NCBI GenBank assembly: GCA_030512295.1
Contig: JAULSR010000007.1
Coordinates: 1,450,501-1,514,500, forward strand
Length of the DNA: 64,000 nt
Source of the DNA: Bombardia bombarda
Lineage: Eukaryota; Ascomycota; Sordariomycetes; Sordariales; Lasiosphaeriaceae
Direction of reading: 5' to 3'
Shown here in pieces: positions 54,795-64,000 of the stretch. Position numbers and translations under genes: made by a program. The notes beneath the pieces are model-generated. The model saw nothing but the letters and a program-made list of their open reading frames with translations. It was not told the origin of the DNA and made no database searches. The number at the start of each line of letters is the position of its first letter. Position 1 is the stretch's first letter.

Positions 54795-57437
54795 CTATGG
54801 TGTATGAGGAGGGTTTCCATATTGAGACCCTGGCCGGCCCACAACATGGATATGATCACTGGAACTAGAGTCTTCACTCTGGGGGATATCTGGCGGAACT
54901 AACGTCTCCTCACCATCTAGATCTCTCTTGAACATGAAGCTTGCCGACGTGCCGTCTCTGTCTGGAAAACCGGCGGATACCGTCCAAGAAGCGTCTTCGG
55001 GGGTCCGGAAGGATACGGACGGATAAAGTTTCCCGCAAACATTCTGGAATGCCCGCAGACTGACCCTCTCTACCGACAGCAATGCATATGATCCATCTTC
55101 CTGTAGCCTCTCCCGGCTGTCCATGCTATTATGCAGAAGTGTGATTATCACTTCATAGTGTCCATTCATCGCAGCCTACTCTAATGCAGACCTCTGGCGA
55201 TGAGGGTGTGGTATGAAAGGCTCAAGGTCGTTGGGCGTTTTGGGGGATTGATCTCTCCTGGCAAGTCTCTCTGGAGAAACATGCTTTAGCATCAGCTCCA
55301 GGACCGCAAACCACCTATCTCGTGACGCGATGTGGATAGGAGACAACCCATCTTTGTTAGGCCTTTCGATGAGCTCGACAGTCTTCTCGGATCCGTGAAT
55401 AAGAGCACTGACTGCGTGCAATCGACCATGCATCACGGCCAGGTGCAATGCAGTGTCCCCGCTGATTGTCGTCGGCCGATCAATGTCAACTTCATATTGT
55501 TGGAGGAGGGACATGAGCTCTACGGATCCGCCCATGGCTGCAAATTTAAATGCATCATATCCAAAAGAATTTTCAGCTTTTGCGTTGGCGTTACTCTCAA
55601 GCAGAATTCTGGCAATCTCAACATGCCCCCATCGAGCAGCGAGGTGAAGGCTTGTCTCAAGTGTAGCAGACCTGCGAGAGGCGGCAGCTTTGTTGCGGCT
55701 GTTGGAATACGAGTCCAAGCTCGAACACGAGAAGGACGATTCTTCATCTGAGTTATTCTCGGGTTGAGTCTCCTTCCCTAGCACTGCTGATATCGATGAG
55801 GCGTGAGACCGGTCAGATGTTGGCGTATTCGAGTTTGCCTTGCCCTGCAAGAGCAGAATGACCACGCCCCTGCGGCCACCACTGGTCGCATAATGAAGTG
55901 GTGCGTATCCAGTCGTATCCGTTCTGTCTATAGAACCTGGATCGCTGGCGAGTAGGGTTCGTACAACCTCCTCTGCGCCAACCGATGATGCAATGCCAAG
56001 GGCTTGTGATGAGCAAGCTTCATGTTTGAGAAGCAGTTCAATAACATTATTGCATCCATTGCGAGCTGCGAGATTGAGACTCTCCCTCAGCTGACCCATG
56101 AAGTCATCCTTAACTATCGCAAGCTTGATACAATCCTCGACTAGCTCTTAAAGTCCGAAGTTGCAAACGATCTTGAGGGGGCTATCGAGTCGTATTCCAC
56201 GGCCACGAAACACCGAACGAGATGATGCGTGATAGATCTCAGCCCATATAGCAACATCCTTCTCGCTCTGAAGAAAGGAGAGAACAAGACTGCGTGCTTC
56301 TTCCTTTAGTAAGGTCTCTTGAAAGTGAAGTGGTCAGTAGAGAGCTGCGTAGCTGATAAGACCAAATTCTTCTTCCATGGGCAGGAATCGCCTGCTGTCA
56401 TGTCGTAGATTAACCATCGTCAAGGCGCGTTCTCCAACATTCTGCAGATAGGCAAGACATTTGAGTAAAATGTTGAAATCACCATCGGCTGCCGCAGAAC
56501 TAGAACTGCTGTTTTGGGCATAATATTCTGCTCCTTGCCCTCCTGGGGGGTGATGAAGGTTGCGCAGGTACTGTCGGAAGGTCTCGTGGGCTAAGGTGAT
56601 TTCGTTATTTTGCAACCTGAGGAATGTTCCAAACTATATTCCCGCGATTCAGGGCGTTCGAATTAACTTTGTCTTCACGACACTCTATCATTTCGCCAAC
56701 GGCGATAGCAACTGCCAGCTCTGATGGCAACAAAGGACGTACTGCGTGGGCAATCCATTGCAACGCATGGACTAATACCCAGATCCGGTTATCTTCATTA
56801 ATAGCGTTAAGCGCACCTTCATAGAGCTCATCGAGACTCATGGGCAAACTTTGAGACTTTTGCTTGAGGGCAGCCATCGGGGCTCCGGTGGCCCGTTTCA
56901 GGTGAAGAAGATTGCTATGGACAAGGAGGCAGGGCAACCCCGCTAGCAGCAGTTCATAAAGACGGAAAATAGCATCATCAGTAAACCCACGCTATTTGGG
57001 GGTGCCTTCGGCGAGGTCTTCTAATCCTTCTTGGGTATATAACTTATGAAAATCTGGAAATTGCCGATGGAGGAATGTCTTAGGGTCACCAGCAGATTGG
57101 CGTCGCGTACTGGCGTCTGCGTGGACAACGACAAGGCTGTCGGGCAAATGGCAAGTGAGCGCCCATGATGGCGGAGAAGGACAAGGTGGAATGATACTCA
57201 CTGGAAAGCAAGATCCATGGTCGAGCCTCCAAACTCTGGCCGCGAAGTAAATCGACAGGTTGATTGCACCAACAGCAAAGCGGAGATAGACGAATGGAGG
57301 ATAAGGTCCTATCGCTCAAGATGCGCAGTCGTGGGACCAAGGATATCCATGGATTTGATGCTGTTTGGGAGAATTGGAGACTGTTGCGACAAGAAGATGT
57401 TGTAGAAGATGTTGTACGCATTTCGTAGGTCATTCCA
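54795..57437 (-). pseudogene. NACHT/ankyrin (NLR-like STAND) gene inactivated by nonsense mutations
   Basis: A broken member of the fungal NLR-like STAND family, involved elsewhere in non-self recognition. No P-loop is visible, so the N-terminal part is lost, outside the recognisable stretch, or too diverged. Middle part: FTDDAIFRLYELLLAGLPCLL, ALKQKSQSLPMSLDELYEGAL, LVHALQWIAHAVRPLLPSELA and ITLAHETFRQYLRN, with FGLISYAALY followed by a stop where families have YWP. The C-terminal third is ankyrin repeats (TSLHLAARWGHVEIARILLES, TALHLAVMHGRLHAV, SPIHIASR). From 56615 to 54795 one frame is open except for TGA (56334-56336), TAA (56148-56150) and TAG (55176-55178). Upstream, another frame has TAG at 56992-56994 and a frame change near 56605-56630. 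All four stops are single C:G to T:A changes from Trp or Gln codons. A neighbouring frame near 57300 shows a further TAG. Confidence 0.75.
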
Positions 57438-58308
57438 TGTCAGGTCATATCCGTATGACCTGAAGATGGTAGGAGATGTGTTTTTGCTCGATACTGGATG
57501 CTGGAGGGGTATTTATACAGGACAGCGAGTCGGTTACACTGATAGGATATCCAAGAAGACGATAATATCTCTTATGATTGGTAAGTTGTGGTGCCACCCA
57601 TTTAGTAACAGACAACTCGCATGCGCAGCGCAACTCAGCGAACAGTCGTTAGGTTAATGGCCTTTTCAGTCATAGATAATTAGTAAAAACCTACCAAGCA
57701 GTAGTGTCCTAGTTAAAGATAAGATTACTGGAGCTCCTTGCTGTCACCTTGTTACCTCTGTACTGCATGAGCAATGACTTTACGTAAATTACATACATGT
57801 AGACCGGGCCTGTTCAAGATAGGCGTAGTTAGTCACTGGTAAACTAATTTCCACCCTCTAGTAATCCAAGACCTTAAAATCCCATGTGACCACTGCTTCG
57901 TTCCCTCGTAGTGGTGCTGGTTGACTTAGTTCATGCACAGGGTAGTACGAAGCATCCTACGATCTCAGCATGTTCCCGGGTAGCACAACGCTTCCAAAAA
58001 AAAAAACAAAAAAAAACATTCAAATCGTCGGCTATCTAAGCTACCTAGGTGATCAATAACAGCGACGTAAAGTATCGCAAACAAGCCATCGCTAAAAGGA
58101 ATTTACCGCAAAGAGTGATACCGCAAGGGAAAGCATTGCAGGATGAAGAAAAGCCCCGCAACACAACATGAACAAGACCAAATCCCCATCATCATCCACA
58201 TATGTCCATCCCCGGTGTTCTGAGTTATGATATTTCAATCACTTGAATCCAACGTCATCCCCGTTGCGACCGACCCCCTTGCACCATGTGCCTTTCGGAA
58301 GTGTCCCT
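57438..58308. other. intergenic, no gene recognised
   Basis: Contains an A-rich run (A11 then A9) near 57995-58017. Short frames only. Confidence 0.4.
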
Positions 58309-58875
58309 TCATGTGTACCGAAATTTAGGGTAAAGAGGATCCACCTTTGCCACAAGCATCCATGATTCATCCAAGTCGGGCACACCAGTACGCAAATTCT
58401 CGGGAAAGAACTCATTCGCCCCAGTGGGCAATATTGAGTAAGGGTCAGTTGTAATCCCAAGCAACCTGAGAAACCACACGGCGTCGAAGTATCTATACCA
58501 CGAGGTCTTTATGTCGGCAGCCGTAGCATTCTTGCCCTCATTCAGGGTAAGCTTCACAGACATTCCTCCGTTCAGTTTCTCCAACGTATCGTAGCCAGTT
58601 GCCATCCATCGCGGGTCCTTAGCCACCTGTTGCATCAGCTTCAGCCATTCCTCCAATTTCGACATGTCGTTGTCGAACTTAATAATGAGCGTCCTTGGTA
58701 GGAGTGACACCTGCTCGTAGTTTCCATGTAGTGTGGTGGTGTGAATCCGCAGAAAAAATTCGGCATAATTCATCATCTTGTCGAAGGCCGCATTATCGAT
58801 TCCATTTTGGCTAACCAGGGATTTTTTGACGTTGCGGAGCCATTCTTCGTAGGCAGCAGAGTCGCAGGCAGACAT
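58309..58875 (-). CDS. orphan hypothetical protein, 188 residues
   Basis: An ATG-to-stop frame (MSACDSAAYEEWL) with balanced composition and helix-like stretches (YEEWLRNVKKSLV, MSKLEEWLKLMQQVAKDPRW), then TAADIKTSWYRYFDAVWFLRLL. I recognise no family, signal peptide or membrane segment. It stands alone between two long gene-poor stretches, next to the NACHT/ankyrin pseudogene, and its codon use is less G/C-biased than the housekeeping genes. It could be a lineage-specific gene or a chance frame; length and composition favour a gene. Confidence 0.5.
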   Translation of the reverse strand: MSACDSAAYEEWLRNVKKSLVSQNGIDNAAFDKMMNYAEFFLRIHTTTLHGNYEQVSLLPRTLIIKFDNDMSKLEEWLKLMQQVAKDPRWMATGYDTLEKLNGGMSVKLTLNEGKNATAADIKTSWYRYFDAVWFLRLLGITTDPYSILPTGANEFFPENLRTGVPDLDESWMLVAKVDPLYPKFRYT

Positions 58876-61395
58876 TGTTGCTAACTGACCAGATGTTATG
58901 ATATATTGTTAATACGCGTTGAGTCTGGGAGCATTGAGCACGGCCGTCGTATGGCGGGGGAAGTAGTAACGGGATTCTGATGTTGTACATACATACAGGA
59001 CTTTTCTGTCGTGTGCTGTTTCTTCAGGTATCGAGTGGCGTAGTTCCCTGTAGCTTAGAACATAGATTCTGTCTGTTGCTTGCTACAGCAAGTAGGAAAA
59101 GTTTTTGAGTGAAGTAAGAACAGTGATGTTGTGGAGTACAAAGACTGGAGATGTTGAGAATTGTGGAAATTGGAGCTGCGGTCGAGGTGAAGTCCTTGTT
59201 ATGCGTGAAAGAGCAAATGTTGAACTCGGGCCTTTGCGTTGAGTGAGGCGATGGAAGAAGAGAAATTGTCACTTAACTTTGGATATTGGAGGGAGTATTT
59301 ATAGATGAAGGACAGGCATTTCTACTCAGAGTTGTCTAACGAGATGATGACTTTCTGTTGTGACTGACAAAAAGTCCCTACCAATCATCACTTGCGAGCA
59401 TCTCATGAGTCATATTTGGGGGTTCAAAATCTATCTCCTCCGCTTTAATTCGCCCATTTGCCCACAATGGGTTGCCTCTATGGAATGCAGGGAACAGGGA
59501 GGACTCATGATAGGTAGTCAGTATGGTTTTGCTAGCAACAACAGACGCTAGGGACTACTTGAGTCCGCTTCTTTGTTTATTTGCTATCGAACTTCTGGAA
59601 GTTTGTATACACGCAAGTTGAGATAAGTACCTTAGATATTTACTGCGGGGTCAGAAAGGGAAAGGATAATCAGTCACCTATAAGCATACCATATCCTTTG
59701 CTTGTTTCAGTCTCTGTGAGTACAATGCTATGGTTCGGGCAACGCGGACAAATTGTGTTGTTGTCATTTCACTCTACACCAATAGATATGGGAGAAGACA
59801 GAAAGCAAGGTATTCTACACCACGAGCTCAGAGTAGATGAGATGGCCAGTTGTTTACACGAGTGCGCGGTTCATCAAGTTCAAAAATGATTGAAGCGAAT
59901 CAATTGCTCTTGGCGCGGTGTTTGTTTACATTTATTTATTGTTTATTTATTGTTTATTTACAGTGAGAAAAAGTGTCACCAAAATATCATCGGGCATTGG
60001 CCAGTTCTTTCAGTGGCGCCCAAAACCCTCAGCCATTGGCCAGTGGTGTGGATGTTTGGTCAATCATGACTGCTATTCGTTACCCGCTGCAGGTGAAAAA
60101 GGCACGCTGCAGGAGCCCCGGAGGGCCCGGAGGGCATCAGTTTAAAACAAAACAGAAAAGAAAAAGAAAAGATATGAACATACGGGCTCCGGGCTTTCGA
60201 GCGTCAGCAAGAATCCCCATCTGCAGAGGATAAATTAGAGAAAGAAAACAAATGTACGACCCATGCCGCCCATTTCGAGCGTCAGCGAGAAAGCCCCAGG
60301 CAGGGGCCGCCGGAGGCGGAAGAACGCCTTTGTTACCTTAGGTATGCCTACATAGAAGCTTGGCTTCCCCTTACAGTGGTACTAATGGTGCACCGCTGTC
60401 AAGAGTTTGAACTGGCACGTGCACAATTACTCTCCAGGCTCTTGTGACGTTGTGATTGATATATACTGTAGTAGGTTCGAAACCTGCTGGGTCTGTTCTT
60501 TTGGTGAAGCAGCGTTTCGTTGCACGTCACAACATACTCTCTAACATCTAATCGTTTTTAAAGTGGATGGAGATGCAGAGATCACAAGTCCACGTTGAAG
60601 ACATACACGAAGTATAGGGCCTCTTGTTCACAACCCCGGGAGCATACATGGTGTATGAGGTAAGTAGACACCGTCTCTCACCACTGTTGAAGTACACTCA
60701 AGATAAGAAATTCAGCCAACCACCAAGGTACTTATTTTACCAACGTTCAAAGTTACCTACCTAGTATACGCAGGGTCCTGATTTCAGCTAGAGTCTCCCA
60801 TAGGTAAGTCAGACTTGTCATTAAGGGAAGGGGGTACCGATCTACAGCCAAGGGACGCACTTGCCATCCGGTCTGAGCGAGTCAAACAGTTCCGGATTCT
60901 GAAGCAAGGGAGCGATTTACCCCTCCCGCTTGCACGTTCCACCGCTTTTTGCCTATTTCCACCCTTACCAAAACTTCAGACGAACAGGTCCCTCCCACCA
61001 GCCACAGGCCAGGTTTTTACTAGTTCTAGGCCATGTGTCATTCAACTGCCAAAGTAAAGTCTTGATCAGGACCTCGACTTTGCGCGCACATGGAGCCGCC
61101 CGTGTCTGACAAAACCCGGGGAAGGGGCGCCCCCTTGAGTTGCACCTTCTCGAAGATCCATCATGCGACAACCTGACGCACGAAATCGTTCATCCATCTT
61201 TCCTCTGTCAAACGGAGTCGATTTTATGATGGAGCTGGTCAGGATAAAGATGCTGCCAGTCGCGCTGCACATCCTCAATACCAATTGCGCCTGATTTCTA
61301 TCACTCTTTTGATTGCCCCTAATCGCTCGTTGGCAGCATTCGTTTTGCATTCATTCTCTTCTCTATTAGAATTATTCACTTTAATCATCCTCAAC
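58876..61395. other. intergenic, 2.5 kb, no gene recognised
   Basis: Contains a TTTATTG-type repeat near 59930-59955 and an isolated T-arm-like palindrome near 60466-60484 without a cloverleaf. Otherwise there are only short frames. The last part is the promoter of the GH7 gene. Confidence 0.4.
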
Positions 61396-62927
61396 ATGCC
61401 GTTTCCTAACCTAGCAGCTGGCCTGCCCCTCCTTCTCCTCCTCGCCATCTCCCACCCAACAACCGCCCAACAAATCGGCACCGCCATCCCCGAAGTCCAC
61501 CCCAAGCTCACCACCCAGATCTGCACCAGCGCCGGAGGATGCACGACCCAGCAGACGCGCCTCGTCACGGACGCGCTCTCCCGCCCATTCCACGCAGCCG
61601 ACGACATGGCCGTGTCCTGCACGACCATGCCGTTCAACACCACGCTCTGCCCCGACGCCGAGACGTGCGCCAGGAACTGCGTCCTCGAGGGCGTCGAGTA
61701 CGGCAGCATCGGCGTGCTGGCCAAGGGGTCGGCCCTGACGCTGCGCCAGTACCTCTTCGACGGCGAGAGCTACAAGTCGGTCAGCCCGCGCCTGTACCTG
61801 CTCGCCGCCGACGGGCTCAACTACGAGCCGCTGCGGCTGCTCAACCAGGAGCTGAGCTTCGATGTCGACCTCTCCCAGCTCGGCTGCGGCATGAACGGCG
61901 CTTTGTATCTTTCCGAGATGGACCTGTCGGGGTCGCGCAGCGAGGTGAACCCCGCCGGCGCGCAGTACGGCACGGGGTACTGCGATGCGCAGTGTTTCTC
62001 GAATGTGCCGTGGATTAATGGCTTGGTTAGTACCTTGTTCTCCCCTCTGCACCAAAGAAGAGAAGCTGATAAGAAGCGTAATTCGTCCAGCCCAACCTCA
62101 ACGCCTCCGGCTCCTGCTGCAACGAAATGGACATCTGGGAAGCCAACTCCCGCGCCACCGCCTACACCCCGCACACCTGCAGCGGCGTGGGCTCCTTCCT
62201 CTGCGCCGGCGCAGAGTGCAACAAGACCACGGGCGTCTGCGACAAGGACGGCTGCGGCATCAACCCCTTCGGCCTCGGCACCCCAAGCTTCTACGGCCCC
62301 GGCCTGACCGTCGACACCGCCCGCCCCTTCACCGTCGTCACCCAGTTCCACACCGCCGACAAGACCTCCTCGTCTCCGCTCGTCGAGATCCGCCGGCTGT
62401 ACGTCCAGGACGGCGTCGTCATCCCCAACTCGATGGACACGACTAACATGGGCGTGATGATGCTGGAGGGCGGCTTCCAGGGCGCGATTACGGAGGATTA
62501 TTGCCAGGCACGGAGCTCAAAGGATTTTGTGAGGTTGGGCGGGTTGCGGGGCATGGGCGAGTCGCTGGCGAGGGGGATGGTGCTGATTTTTAGTTTGTGG
62601 AATTCGGAGGGGGATTTTATGAGCTGGTTGGATGGGGGGAGTAATGGCCCGTGTGATGCGGTGGAGGGCGATCCGAAGAGGATTGTGAGGGAGAATCCGG
62701 AGGTTTCGGTGACGTTTTCTAATATCAAGTGGGGGGAGATTGGGTCGACTTTTGAGGGGGGCGTGAAGGGGGAGCAGGCGGGGCAGAAGGCGGAGAGTCT
62801 GGAGGGGAGTGTGGTGACGACGACGGCGGGTTTGTCGGGGGCTGAGGGTATTGGGGGTGGGATGAGGGGTGTGGTGGGTGTGGTTGTGGCTGGGCTGGCT
62901 GTTGTGGTGGGGATGTTGGTTTTGTAG
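61396..62927 (+). CDS. GH7 endoglucanase (cellulase) with probable GPI anchor
   Basis: Exons 61396-62025 and 62091-62927, 488 residues. Glycoside hydrolase family 7 cuts beta-1,4-glucan with retention. Residues 1-24 are a signal peptide (LPLLLLLAISHPTTAQ), so it is secreted. Family marks: QQTRLVTDALSRPF region, CARNCVLEGVEYGSIGV, LSFDVDLSQLGCGMNGALY and YGTGYCDAQC. The catalytic motif CCNEMDIWEAN is formed just after the intron, with nucleophile E222, D224 and acid/base E227. GCGINPFGLG and a C-terminal SLWNSEGDFMSWLDGG follow. There is no cellulose-binding module. Instead the protein ends with a Ser/Thr/Gly-rich stretch and a hydrophobic tail (VVGVVVAGLAVVVGMLVL) typical of GPI-anchored proteins. 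Intron donor GTTAGT, acceptor TCCAG. The loop-reduced length suggests an endoglucanase rather than a cellobiohydrolase. Confidence 0.95.
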
Positions 62928-64000
62928 ATTAAGAGGTGCATTGGTAGAGGTTGATGATGGGTGATATTGGGCACATGAATGGGAGAGACTCAACGTGTTG
63001 CATCTCATATACTACTGTGTATTTATGCCCCATAAGAAGACACATCTGACACTAGAAAATTCCCAAACACGCTCGGTTGTTCAACATCACAGTGTCGAAA
63101 ATCACAGTATATACGTATACAAACCTGCAGTCCATAATCATTTGTAACTACTTTAGCAACGGAAAAATAATGAGCAGAATAAGAAAAGGAAATGGAAGAT
63201 AATCCACTACTTGCCTTGGGATGGCATGCATCAGGTCTACGTCCCCCGAGAATTTGGGAAAGAACGGTCTGACCTTGAAGCATGTGAAGCCCATCAACCG
63301 TCTGTTCCGCTCTGAAGCAGAAGAGCTGTCGGGCAATGGGCGCTTCATGACGTGACTCACAGGTTATGAGCCCAGCTTTCCCACTATAATCTTGCTAACA
63401 ACTATAATCTGAGTGTTAAGAAGCTTTGTACTGGAAATTCCGGGCTTACAACCTGTGAGTACCCTTTTTCTTTCAACTTCTAAGCCTGGTCGGGGAGAGG
63501 AACTTCTTTTATACAGATGGAGGTCAGATCCCTGCATTCCTTCCGACCGACATTTATCGTAGGGAATCAGAGCCCTGAGTCTTGTTTTGTTAAGTCAACT
63601 ATCACCCACATTCCACTGTCAACCAGACACCAGGAAAGGGGCTACGGATGCCGCGTTCATACCATACGTCGTTCGTATTAAGAAAAATCTTAACAAGCAA
63701 GAATGTGGTTTTAACACCCACAAGTATATAAGCTCATTATGGTTAACCAGAGACAGCAAATTTCTGTGCTTTGTTCGTTTATGCGTCCCGTAGGTATGTA
63801 TATATGTATATATCCTTCGCAATATGAAAACAAGAAGCCAAAAATAGATATGCAAATCACGAAACCGGAGCAACATCCCGCTGCTGCTGCATTTCCGAAA
63901 ATCCAACACCCTGTATCGACGATGCGCTACTCTCGCTCCACAGCTTCTTTTCAAGCCTGAGATTCCGCCGCACCCAGATGACTGTCGTTATCGTCCAAAC
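62928..64000. other. intergenic to window end, no gene recognised
   Basis: About 1.1 kb with only short frames on both strands. The right edge of the window may cut the next gene's flank. Confidence 0.4.

Noticed and set aside
60466..60484. GTAGGTTCGAAACCTGC resembles a tRNA T arm
   Set aside because: No acceptor, D or anticodon stem can be built around it on either strand.
61411..62055. Long antisense frames across the GH7 gene
   Set aside because: Shadow frames caused by G/C-rich third positions of the real gene.
1..64000. CRISPR arrays, bacterial operons, riboswitches, secondary-metabolite cluster
   Set aside because: The DNA is fungal nuclear; no arrays and no backbone synthase (PKS/NRPS/terpene) genes were found.

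Overview
The window is nuclear DNA of a filamentous ascomycete, most likely a Sordariomycete (inference). Genes carry short GT-AG introns of roughly 50-135 bases with CTAAC/CTGAC-type branch sites. The families are typical of Pezizomycotina: HET, 2EXR, DUF3433, DUF3716, GH7 and a NACHT/ankyrin gene. Genes lie on both strands, with no operons and no recognisable secondary-metabolite cluster.

Layout. 0-10 kb: 3' end of a gamma-glutamyltransferase gene, a small Cys-rich secreted protein, a tRNA-Gly(GCC), a weak hypothetical gene, a cupin protein and a NAPE-PLD-like metallo-beta-lactamase-fold hydrolase. 10-15 kb: a HET-domain gene (three exons) and a mitochondrial stomatin-like protein. 15-24 kb: MON2 (six exons, minus strand) facing MMS2 (four exons, plus strand) across a short shared upstream region, then a LYR-motif protein. 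24-38 kb: a bZIP transcription factor, a Ser/Thr kinase, a RING protein and a large DUF3433 membrane protein. 38-48 kb: a direct-repeat pair, a decayed DUF4188-like gene, an ABM-domain protein, an orphan protein, a 2EXR protein and a DUF3716 protein. 48-64 kb: a low-complexity protein, adenylosuccinate synthase (11 exons), a NACHT/ankyrin pseudogene, an orphan ORF and a GH7 endoglucanase with a probable GPI-anchor signal.

Two cross-cutting observations matter for any reader. First, five otherwise intact genes (MON2, LYR, bZIP, RING, DUF3433) are each broken by one or two frameshifts that fall exactly in homopolymer runs. In six of the seven cases adding one base to the run restores the family-like reading frame; the RING case is ambiguous (one base missing or two extra). 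This looks like residual sequencing/assembly error rather than gene death. Second, the NACHT/ankyrin gene carries four to five nonsense codons in otherwise continuous frames, each explained by one C:G to T:A transition, the signature expected of repeat-induced point mutation (RIP). I did not find a clearly new biological system.
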